This document shows positions 1 through 6,155 of a DNA stretch of 8,393 nucleotides, in pieces. The stretch is from contig CAKKOZ010000046.1 in the NCBI GenBank assembly GCA_919901335.1, positions 4,386 to 12,778 on the forward strand, written 5' to 3'. Below the pieces are notes generated by a model. The model was not told the origin of the DNA and did not search any database. It saw nothing but the letters and a program-made list of their open reading frames with translations. Within the stretch, counting starts at the first letter, position 1; each line of letters begins with the position of its first letter. This DNA comes from Nitrospiria bacterium. Its GTDB lineage: Bacteria > Nitrospirota > Nitrospiria > JACQBZ01. Position numbers and translations under genes: made by a program.

Positions 1-22
1 CCGTGTGTGTTAAATCATAGCC

Positions 23-928
23 ATGACGCGATCATCTCAAGAGACCCAAGTCGAGGAACGTTCATGGACGCTGGATGAGGCGTTTGAATATTGCGACCGC
101 CTCGCAGCGACGCATTACGAGAATTTCCCGGTCGGCTCGCGGTTCATCCCGAAAAAACTCCGGCCGTACGTCCACAGCATCTACGCCTTCGCGCGGATCG
201 CGGACGACTTTGCGGACGAGCCCGACACCCTTGACAGCCTCCGTTTTGCACTGCTCGAAAACTGGGAAGGTCAACTCCTCCAGTGCATCTGGCGGACGCC
301 GCAGCATCCTGTCTTCATCGCGCTGAAGGAAACGATTCACAAATTCGATCTGCCCGTCACGCTCTTTCAAGACCTCCTCACGGCCTTCAAGATGGACGTG
401 ACCACGAAGCGCCACGACCGGTTTGAGGATCTTCTAACCTATTGCCGCTACTCGGCCAACCCGGTCGGAAGACTGGTCCTGCTGCTGTTCGGATACCGCG
501 ACCCAGGACTCCACGCGCTCTCGGACTCGATCTGCTCCGCGCTTCAATTGACCAACTTCTGGCAGGACGTGGTGATCGATCAGCGAGACCGAATTTATCT
601 TCCCCTTGAAGACATGGCGAAATTCAGGTATCGCGAGGAAGACTTAAAAGAGCACCGGTGCAACGAGGCCTTCCGCAATCTGATGCGGCATGAAATTACG
701 CAGACACGGGAGTTGTTCCATCGCGGCCTTCCCCTCTGCGACAAGGTCGGCCGCGATCTTCGCTTCGAACTTCATCTCATCTGGAACGGCGGAATGACCC
801 TCCTGGACCGGATTGAGAACGTGGATTATGATGTTTTCGTCCACCGCCCCACCCTCGGGTTAAAAGACAAAATCTCGATTCTGACGAAAGCGGCGATCGC
901 ACGGTACGGACGACGAGGGAAATCATAG
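23..928 (+). CDS. hpnC: Hydroxysqualene synthase HpnC (squalene/phytoene synthase family)
   Basis: This 301-residue protein belongs to the trans-isoprenyl diphosphate synthase (squalene/phytoene synthase) fold. In the three-enzyme bacterial squalene route HpnC converts presqualene diphosphate to hydroxysqualene, between HpnD and HpnE. Both aspartate-rich Mg-diphosphate motifs are visible: DDFAD at residues 61-65, after YAFARIA, and QDVVID at 181-186, after LQLTNFW and followed by RDRIYLP. The N-terminal YCDRLAATHYENFPVGS stretch is typical of HpnC. The start is fixed by an in-frame TAA at 11-13 with no other ATG between, although no clear Shine-Dalgarno sequence precedes it; translation may be coupled to an upstream gene. 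It is the first of three tightly packed genes, and hpnD begins 3 bp after its stop. Assignment as HpnC rather than phytoene synthase rests on the hpnD/hpnE neighbours and overall sequence character. Length is normal and the gene looks intact. Confidence 0.92.
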   Translation: MTRSSQETQVEERSWTLDEAFEYCDRLAATHYENFPVGSRFIPKKLRPYVHSIYAFARIADDFADEPDTLDSLRFALLENWEGQLLQCIWRTPQHPVFIALKETIHKFDLPVTLFQDLLTAFKMDVTTKRHDRFEDLLTYCRYSANPVGRLVLLLFGYRDPGLHALSDSICSALQLTNFWQDVVIDQRDRIYLPLEDMAKFRYREEDLKEHRCNEAFRNLMRHEITQTRELFHRGLPLCDKVGRDLRFELHLIWNGGMTLLDRIENVDYDVFVHRPTLGLKDKISILTKAAIARYGRRGKS

Positions 929-931
929 ACC

Positions 932-1780
932 ATGCTGCTTCAACCGTCCCGGCCGACCCATCGGAACAGCAACTTCGCCTTCTCGTTTCTGTTCCTGCCC
1001 CGACCCCAGAGGGAAGCCATCCGACGGGTGTACGCCTTCTGCCGCGCGCTGGACGACGTTTCCGACGGCCCATTACGCCCGGATGAAAAAAAACGGCAGA
1101 TGGAATTCTGGCGGAATGAGCTGGACCGTTGCTATGCCGGGGAGGCGCAGCATCCGATCACGGCCTCTCTTCAGGAGACCGTTCAGGAATTCCATCTCAC
1201 CCGGACTCATTTTGAAGAGCTGTTGCAAGGCGTCGAGATGGATTTCACCCTCACCCGATACTCGAATTTCGTTCAACTTTCCCAGTATTGTTACCGCGTC
1301 GCGGGCGCCGTCGGGCTGACCTGCCTTGAGATCTTCGGCTGTCCAAACGAACGGGATTACGCCGTGGCGCTGGGCATCGCGTTTCAGCTCACGAATATCC
1401 TGAGGGACGTCAAGGACGACGCGCTTCGCGGACGAATCTATCTCCCCCAGGACGATCTCCTTCGTTTCGGTTATACCGAGGCCGAATTGATGGCCCAGAC
1501 CTATAATGAACGGTTCGGAGAACTAATGCGGTTTGAGGCCGAACGCGCCAGCGACTATTTTCGGCGGGCGGCGGATCTGCTCAAGCCCGAACACCGCAAA
1601 CAGCTCATCGCCTCCGAGATCATGGCCGCCACCTACTCGGAGCTCCTGAACCGGATCAAGGCCGTCCGGTATAACGTCTTTGAGCACCGCGTCCGCCTCT
1701 CCAAACCGCACCGGCTCGCACTGGCCCTCAAGACCGCGCTGATGAACCGGACCGGCATCGGTCGGGCGATCACGGCATGA
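932..1780 (+). CDS. hpnD: Presqualene diphosphate synthase HpnD
   Basis: This 282-residue protein is a second squalene/phytoene synthase-family enzyme, paralogous to the gene just upstream. HpnD condenses two farnesyl diphosphates head to head into presqualene diphosphate, the first step of the HpnCDE route. The first Asp-rich motif is DDVSD at residues 41-45, after VYAFCRAL. The second is DVKDD at 159-163, within FQLTNILRDVKDD and followed by GRIYLP. The N-terminal SNFAFSFLFLPRPQR is typical of this family, in which the usual SFY/F-F-LP pattern is recognisable. Only a weak, distant purine stretch (GAGGG within the end of hpnC) precedes the ATG, so coupled translation from hpnC is likely. Its last four bases overlap the first four of hpnE (ATGA). 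Length is typical. Without the neighbours it might be read as phytoene synthase; with them HpnD is firm. Confidence 0.93.
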   Translation: MLLQPSRPTHRNSNFAFSFLFLPRPQREAIRRVYAFCRALDDVSDGPLRPDEKKRQMEFWRNELDRCYAGEAQHPITASLQETVQEFHLTRTHFEELLQGVEMDFTLTRYSNFVQLSQYCYRVAGAVGLTCLEIFGCPNERDYAVALGIAFQLTNILRDVKDDALRGRIYLPQDDLLRFGYTEAELMAQTYNERFGELMRFEAERASDYFRRAADLLKPEHRKQLIASEIMAATYSELLNRIKAVRYNVFEHRVRLSKPHRLALALKTALMNRTGIGRAITA

Positions 1781-3123
1781 AGCATGTTTTGATCATCGGC
1801 GGCGGCTTTGCCGGACTGTCGGCCGGCGTGGCCCTTGCGGATCGGGGCGCAAAGGTCACCGTGATTGAACAGCGGCGGATTCTGGGCGGCCGGGCCTATT
1901 CGGTCGAAGACGGGACCACGGGCGAGTTGATTGACAACGGACAGCACGCGCTGCTGGGCGCCTTTCATGAAACACAGACGTTTTTAAAGACGATCGGCAC
2001 GGACGGTCTGATCCGGTATCAGGATCGTTTCAGAATGGTCCTGGTCGAGCCCGGAGGCGGCCGGATGACACTGACCGCCGCGCCGCTTCCCGCCCCCTTT
2101 CATCTGGCGGCCGGTGTAGCCCGCTGCCGCGGTCTCTCGGTCACGGACCGCCTTCATCTTCTCCGAGCCGGACTCTCAATCGCAACGACCCGATCGCTCC
2201 CGGACACGATGACCCTAAAAGAATGGATGGACTCCCTCGGCCAGCCGGAATCGCTCCGACAGCGATGGTGGTACCCCCTCTCGATCTCGGCCCTCAATGA
2301 ACTGCCCCATCGTGCCTCGGCCGATCTGTTCCTGCGTGTTTTAAAGTTGGCTTACTTCGGATCGGTCCGGGACTCCTCGTTTGGAATCATGACGGTCGGA
2401 TTGGGTGATCTCTACACCGAGCAGGCCCGGCAATTTATTGAAGCGCGCGGAGGGCGGATCCTGTACAACACGGCCGCATTTCAACTCACCTTCACCGGCC
2501 GACAGTTGAATGCCGTCGTGCTGCGAAACGGCGGAACGATTCAGGCCGATCACTGCATCAGCGCCGTTCCACACCATGTCTTGCGGAAATTATTGCCGCC
2601 GGAGATTATGAAACAAGGCGCGCCGTTCGAGGCGCTGACGCATCTGACTGAATCGCCGATGGTCTCGATCCATCTCTGGTTTGACCGGCCGGTCATGGAC
2701 GAGGAATTCATCGGGTTGGTTGACTCCCCCATTCAGTGGGTCTTCGACAAATCCCGTCTCTGGAAAGGGGGAGAAACTCAGGCCGGGGCGTTGGCCTGCA
2801 TTACAAGCGGGGCGTATGATCTGATTGATCGTTCCAAGGAAGACCTGATTGACATAGCCCACAAGGAGTTAGGCCGTTTCTTGCCGGACGTCCAAAAAGC
2901 CAAACCCATTCATTCCCGTTTAATCAAAGAACGTCTTGCGACCTACTCCTGCACGCCGGAAGCCGAACGCTGGCGTCCCACCCAGAAAACACCGTACGAG
3001 AATTTCTTCCTGGCCGGCGACTGGACCCGCACCGGACTCCCGGCCACTATTGAAAGCGCCGTCACCAGCGGGCATCGGTGCGCGGAGGCGATCCTGCGAT
3101 CTCGGCAGGGGCAATCCTTGTGA
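1777..3123 (+). CDS. hpnE: Hydroxysqualene dehydroxylase HpnE (FAD-dependent)
   Basis: This 448-residue flavoprotein of the amine oxidase/phytoene desaturase superfamily reduces hydroxysqualene to squalene, the last step before hopene cyclisation. The N-terminus holds the FAD-binding Rossmann motif (IIGGGFAGLSAG, about residues 6-17), a beta-strand ending in VIEQ, and the RILGGRAYS flavin contact. A central WWYPLSISALNELP segment is characteristic of HpnE. Near the C-terminus FFLAGDWTRTG (about 410-420) and IESAVTSGHRCAEAIL close the flavin site. No signal peptide is seen; the protein is probably cytosolic or membrane-associated because its substrate is hydrophobic. Its ATG overlaps the hpnD stop by four bases, which implies translational coupling. 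It is the last gene of the visible cassette and ends 43 bp short of a convergent small gene. No GC-rich hairpin followed by a T-run is visible after it. Confidence 0.93.
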   Translation: MKHVLIIGGGFAGLSAGVALADRGAKVTVIEQRRILGGRAYSVEDGTTGELIDNGQHALLGAFHETQTFLKTIGTDGLIRYQDRFRMVLVEPGGGRMTLTAAPLPAPFHLAAGVARCRGLSVTDRLHLLRAGLSIATTRSLPDTMTLKEWMDSLGQPESLRQRWWYPLSISALNELPHRASADLFLRVLKLAYFGSVRDSSFGIMTVGLGDLYTEQARQFIEARGGRILYNTAAFQLTFTGRQLNAVVLRNGGTIQADHCISAVPHHVLRKLLPPEIMKQGAPFEALTHLTESPMVSIHLWFDRPVMDEEFIGLVDSPIQWVFDKSRLWKGGETQAGALACITSGAYDLIDRSKEDLIDIAHKELGRFLPDVQKAKPIHSRLIKERLATYSCTPEAERWRPTQKTPYENFFLAGDWTRTGLPATIESAVTSGHRCAEAILRSRQGQSL

Positions 3124-3166
3124 TCGCGCTTGTCCTATCCTGTGTGAATGCGGCTGCGGCACGGGC

Positions 3167-3355
3167 TCAGTAGAGCGGGGGCTGGGGCCCTGGCGTCATG
3201 CCGGACAGATCGGGATCCGAACCGTCCTCAGTGGGAAGCTCGGCCTCCTTGGCTTTTTTACGTTCTTCGCGCCGATGTATCTTTTCATTGCGATTTTCAA
3301 CCTTGGCACGTTCACGGGATCGTTTCGTCGCTGTGGCCTTTTTATTAGCCGCCAT
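3167..3355 (-). CDS. Small highly basic protein of unknown function
   Basis: I do not recognise this 62-residue protein. Residues 1-36 carry 15 Lys/Arg, and roughly residues 10-38 (ending in HRREERKKAKEAE) look like one charged helix. Residues 39-62 are acidic and then proline/glycine-rich (PTEDGSDPD, then PGPQPPLY). There is no Cys, no membrane segment and no signal peptide. It is judged real despite its size for three reasons: an AGGAGG Shine-Dalgarno lies 7 bases before the ATG, a good promoter lies at 3399-3427, and competing plus-strand frames lack comparable signals. Such a basic helix could bind RNA, ribosomes or DNA, but this is inference from charge alone. It is downstream of and co-oriented with the metallopeptidase gene but probably has its own transcript. 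It is convergent with hpnE. Confidence 0.72.
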   Translation of the reverse strand: MAANKKATATKRSRERAKVENRNEKIHRREERKKAKEAELPTEDGSDPDLSGMTPGPQPPLY

Positions 3356-3362
3356 ATCGGTT

Positions 3363-3368
3363 CCTCCT
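3363..3368 (-). promoter_or_regulatory. Strong Shine-Dalgarno of the small basic protein gene
   Basis: Read on the minus strand the bases are AGGAGG, a perfect core Shine-Dalgarno, 7 bases before the ATG at 3355. It is the strongest ribosome binding site in the window and is the main reason for calling such a short gene and choosing this start. Confidence 0.8.
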
Positions 3369-3370
3369 GA

Positions 3371-3394
3371 CTGTAACGGGGTCTTTAGTTACAG
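3371..3394 (-). repeat. 7-bp inverted repeat in the leader of the small basic protein gene
   Basis: CTGTAAC (3371-3377) and GTTACAG (3388-3394) are perfect inverted copies separated by 10 bases. On the minus strand the repeat begins almost exactly at the predicted transcription start (about 3392) and ends 2 bases before the TCAGGAGG ribosome binding segment. In RNA it could form a 5'-terminal stem-loop that protects the message or tunes initiation. In DNA it could be an operator just downstream of the promoter. No T-run follows it, so it is not a terminator. The repeat is directly seen; its function is inference. Confidence 0.55.
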
Positions 3395-3398
3395 GCGC

Positions 3399-3427
3399 AT
3401 CCTATCATACGGCCGGACAAAACGCAA
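3399..3427 (-). promoter_or_regulatory. Sigma70-type promoter for the small basic protein gene
   Basis: On the minus strand a -35 hexamer TTGCGT (3422-3427) is followed by a 17-base spacer and a -10 hexamer TAGGAT (3399-3404). The TGA just before the -10 matches an extended -10 element (TG-N). Predicted transcription would begin near 3392, giving a leader of about 37 bases. The element sits just after the stop of the upstream metallopeptidase gene, so the small gene can be expressed independently of the tldDE-thrB operon. Prediction is by eye only. Confidence 0.55.
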
Positions 3428-3441
3428 ATCGGTGTTCACCT

Positions 3442-3816
3442 TCAATCGTATCCGTATCGCTCCAATGTCTCCTCGTCAAACCCGAAGTAATGGGCGATTT
3501 CGTGAACGATCGTGATCTCGATCTCCCGGACCAGATCCTCCCGGTCTGGAAAATCCTCCTCAAGCGGTTTCTGGTAAAGGAAGATGACGTCGGGTGGAAT
3601 TCCGGAATCATCCACCGACCGATCGGGGAGAGGGATCCCCTGATACAGACCGTAGAGGCCCTCTTCCGAATCGGCCTCCCCTTCTTCATCGTCCGCCTCA
3701 GGTCCCGGTCGATCTTTGACCACGATCGCAACGTTCTTCATCGCGGCTTGAAACTCGGCCGGGATGCGGTCCAATGCCTCGGCCACCCATGTCCCAAACG
3801 ATTTTTTGTCCATCAT
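3442..3816 (-). CDS. Zincin-like metallopeptidase family protein (HExxH)
   Basis: This 124-residue protein resembles the small bacterial zincin-like metallopeptidase family (PF06262, formerly a DUF). The C-terminus carries HEIAHYFGFDEE: H105, E106 and H109 form the HExxH zinc site, followed by a glycine turn (G112) and acidic D114/E115 as possible third ligands. Upstream, VIFLYQKPLEEDF and a Leu/Glu-rich helix are typical of the family, as is the N-terminal F-x5-AL-x-IP pattern. Residues 38-52 form a very acidic stretch (EADDEEGEADSEE) that looks like a linker or insertion. Two adjacent ATG codons (3811-3816) are possible starts, and neither has a convincing Shine-Dalgarno. It begins 42 bp after thrB in the same direction and is probably the distal gene of that transcript. 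A true physiological substrate is not established for the family; proteolytic activity is inferred from the motif. Confidence 0.85.
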   Translation of the reverse strand: MMDKKSFGTWVAEALDRIPAEFQAAMKNVAIVVKDRPGPEADDEEGEADSEEGLYGLYQGIPLPDRSVDDSGIPPDVIFLYQKPLEEDFPDREDLVREIEITIVHEIAHYFGFDEETLERYGYD

Positions 3817-3858
3817 TGAAGGAAGGAACGGAAACCCGCGGAATCCCGATGGACAACG

Positions 3859-4788
3859 TTATCGAACACGCAGAACGCGCGCGCCGCGCTTGTCAACACG
3901 GGAGATCGTGATCACGGAGGAAATCCCGTGCTGCTGAAAGATCTTTTGCATCGCCAGACCGATCTTTTTGGCGTGGCTTTTCCGGTCCGTCACGGCAAAA
4001 ACGGACGCGCCCGCACCGCTGATCGAGGCGCCCAGCGCGCCGGCCTTGAGGGCCGCGGCCTTCACGTCATAGAATCCCGGGATGAGATGTGCCCGTGCGG
4101 GCTCGACGATCGCATCCTGAATCGCCAGACCGAACCGCCGTGCGTCCTTCTGGGCGACGGCCGCCACCATCGTTACGGTGAAGGCCATGTTGGACACCAC
4201 CAGGCTCAACGGAACCTTGTCCGGAAGCACCGCCCGCGATATTTTGGTGAGCACGCTGTGATACGGCGTCACCACCACCACAATCAGGTCCGGGAGGGTG
4301 CCGATGGAGAAGGCCCGCCGCTGGGCCGCATGGCTGACGATGATTCCGCCGAACAGCGAGGCCGCGACGTTGTCGATAAAATTCCCCCCGCTAATGGAAT
4401 GCTCGGCCGCGGCGCACGGCGGGATCAGCTCGTCCCGATCGAGTTTATTCCCGAACAGTGCGTTCACCGCGACGGCCGCCGCCACGGCGCTGGCCGCGCT
4501 GCCTCCCAAACCGGTTCCGGGAATGTTCTTCTGAATGGTCAGATCCACTCCCTGCCTGGCCTTGACCAGTTTCAAGACCTCCCGCGCCGCGATCCCGGCC
4601 GTATTCCGGTCGGCCTCAAGAGGGATCGTCCCGTCTCCGCCCTTGATCTCGCGGATCACCACGTCCCGTCCCCGGCTTTTCTCAGCCGTAACGGTGTCGC
4701 CCAATCCGGTGATGGCCATGCCCAAAACGTCAAATCCCGGGCCGATATTCCCGATGGATGCCGGAGCAAACGCCTTTGCCATTTTCAT
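3859..4788 (-). CDS. thrB: Homoserine kinase ThrB (GHMP kinase family)
   Basis: This 309-residue cytosolic enzyme phosphorylates homoserine to O-phospho-L-homoserine with ATP, committing it to threonine synthesis. The three GHMP motifs are clear: the N-terminal FAPASIGNIGPGFDVLGMAI segment (7-26), the glycine/serine-rich ATP loop PGTGLGGSAAS (90-100), and the C-terminal GALGASISGAGASVFAV (250-266). EHSISGGNFIDN (129-140) matches the homoserine kinase substrate region rather than mevalonate or galactokinase types. Two starts are possible, ATG at 4788 or at 4782 (MKMAK). The first is used here, with GGCGGA as a modest ribosome binding site. The gene begins 24 bp after the tldE stop, so it is most likely in the tldD-tldE operon. 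thrA and thrC are not in the window. Length is normal and no defects are seen. Confidence 0.93.
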   Translation of the reverse strand: MKMAKAFAPASIGNIGPGFDVLGMAITGLGDTVTAEKSRGRDVVIREIKGGDGTIPLEADRNTAGIAAREVLKLVKARQGVDLTIQKNIPGTGLGGSAASAVAAAVAVNALFGNKLDRDELIPPCAAAEHSISGGNFIDNVAASLFGGIIVSHAAQRRAFSIGTLPDLIVVVVTPYHSVLTKISRAVLPDKVPLSLVVSNMAFTVTMVAAVAQKDARRFGLAIQDAIVEPARAHLIPGFYDVKAAALKAGALGASISGAGASVFAVTDRKSHAKKIGLAMQKIFQQHGISSVITISRVDKRGARVLRVR

Positions 4789-4812
4789 CTTGTCCGCCGA
4801 TCTCTGTTGATG

Positions 4813-6153
4813 TTAGTTACCCGCCACCATCATTCGCGATAATTTCAATGTGGGCGACGCGACCGTGCCCCGAAACTCCAGATCGTTCCCGATCATTTCG
4901 ATGTCCATCAGAATCTCTTTCAAATTGCCCGCGATCGTTACTTCCTCCACGGGATAGGTCCGCTCGCCGTTCTCGATCCAGAGCCCGACCGCGCCCCGCG
5001 AGTAATCGCCGGTGACGTGATTCACGCCGAATCCGATCATCTCCGTCACATACAGACCCCGTTTCACGGAGCGAATGATCTCCTCCGGGGAATGCGTCCC
5101 CGGCACAAGGTAGAAATTCGTGTGCGAAACGGAAGGGACGTCCCCGACGCTCCGGACCGCGTTGCCGGTGGATTTCAGTCCTAATTTCCGGGCGGAATAT
5201 GTGTCCAGCAAATAGCTTTCCAGTATCCCTTTCGCGATCACGGTCGTCTTCCGCGTCGCCAGTCCTTCCCCGTCAAACGGCCGGGAGCCCAGCGCGGACG
5301 GAATCAGACCGTGATCCAAAACCGTCACGGAAGAAGCCGCCACCGATTGGCCCAGCTTCCCGGCCAGAAACGAGGCTCCTTTATAAACAGCATATCCCGA
5401 CACGCAGGCGCTGATGCTGCCGATCAGTTCGGCCGCCGTTTCGGGATCAAAGATCACCGGCACCTCGCACGTCGAAATCTTCCGGCCTCCCAGCCTTCGA
5501 AGCGCCCGCTGGGCGGCGGCGCGGCCGACCGAATCGGGAGAGGCCAGGTCCTTTACTTTTCGTTTGGCCGAATACCAGTAATCCCTCTGCATCAACCCGC
5601 CGGCCGAAGCGATGGGCGATACCGAAAGGGAGACCGAGCCGACCGGATAACGTCCGATGACGCCATGGGTGTTGGCATAAACCACACGACGGCCGGCATG
5701 GGACAGGTTCGCCCCCTCGGAATTGGTGATTCGCGCGTCATAGCCCAACGCCGCCGATTCGGCCTGTACGGCCATATGAATCTTGTCCTCCATCTTCCAT
5801 TCATGAAGGGAGTCGTCGTACAGATCCAGGTCCGGTGAAACCAACGGGGCCGGGTCCGGAAGACCGGCATGGGGATCTTCGGCCGTGCACCGGGCCAGAT
5901 AGCATGTATCCTCCACAAGCCGGTCCAGGGACTCGGCCGAAAAATCGGAGGTCGAACAGACCGCGGTGCGCTGTCCGGAAAAGAGCCTCAATCCCAACCG
6001 CTTCTCATGGGCGTTGCTCAGCTTGTCAACCGACTTGAGCCGCACCTGAACATCGAAGCTGTCGCCCTCGACGATCACGATATCTCCGGCCGAGGCCCCT
6101 TTGGACGTTGCCTTCTTCAAGAGTTCCGTTGCCAGATCTTCGTATTGAATCAT
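4813..6153 (-). CDS. tldE: TldE/PmbA, non-catalytic-type subunit of the TldD/TldE metalloprotease
   Basis: This 446-residue protein is a TldD/PmbA-family protein of the TldE (PmbA) subgroup. In the characterised Escherichia coli system TldD and TldE form a heteromeric protease that trims the microcin B17 leader and degrades the antitoxin CcdA; TldE lacks the metal site but is needed for activity. Consistent with this, no HExxxH is present at the position where TldD has it. Family hallmarks include the EGDSFDVQVRLKSVDK strand near the N-terminus, VIFDPETAAELIGSI in the middle, SRPFDGEGLATRKT followed by ILESYLLDTYSARKLG, and the C-terminal EVTIAGNLKEIL, IGNDLEFRG and TLKLSRMMV segments. The ATG lies 2 bases after the tldD stop. 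An AGGGA Shine-Dalgarno embedded in the end of tldD supports coupled translation and roughly equal synthesis of the two subunits. Length matches the family. Confidence 0.93.
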   Translation of the reverse strand: MIQYEDLATELLKKATSKGASAGDIVIVEGDSFDVQVRLKSVDKLSNAHEKRLGLRLFSGQRTAVCSTSDFSAESLDRLVEDTCYLARCTAEDPHAGLPDPAPLVSPDLDLYDDSLHEWKMEDKIHMAVQAESAALGYDARITNSEGANLSHAGRRVVYANTHGVIGRYPVGSVSLSVSPIASAGGLMQRDYWYSAKRKVKDLASPDSVGRAAAQRALRRLGGRKISTCEVPVIFDPETAAELIGSISACVSGYAVYKGASFLAGKLGQSVAASSVTVLDHGLIPSALGSRPFDGEGLATRKTTVIAKGILESYLLDTYSARKLGLKSTGNAVRSVGDVPSVSHTNFYLVPGTHSPEEIIRSVKRGLYVTEMIGFGVNHVTGDYSRGAVGLWIENGERTYPVEEVTIAGNLKEILMDIEMIGNDLEFRGTVASPTLKLSRMMVAGN

Positions 6154-6155
6154 TT

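Noticed and set aside
23..1780. Carotenoid (phytoene or diapophytoene synthase) pathway instead of squalene synthesis
   Set aside because: Two paralogous synthases followed by an HpnE-type oxidoreductase is the HpnCDE signature. A carotenoid cluster would usually have one synthase and a CrtI/CrtN-type desaturase.
3124..3166. Bidirectional terminator between hpnE and the convergent small gene
   Set aside because: The region is G+C-rich, but I found no stable stem followed by a T-run on either strand.
2936..3370. Plus-strand frame across the end of hpnE and the small basic gene
   Set aside because: It overlaps the conserved C-terminus of HpnE, has no ribosome binding site and gives a low-complexity Arg/Pro-rich protein. 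The minus-strand gene has much better start signals.
3371..3394. LexA (SOS) box, because of CTGT and ACAG ends
   Set aside because: The classical box is CTGT-N8-ACAG. Here 16 bases separate the CTGT and ACAG ends, so the spacing does not fit.
3928..4842. Long open frame (304 codons) on the plus strand across thrB
   Set aside because: It is antisense to a homoserine kinase with all GHMP motifs. Its translation is Arg/His/Gly-rich without recognisable motifs, as expected for a mirror frame in GC-rich DNA.
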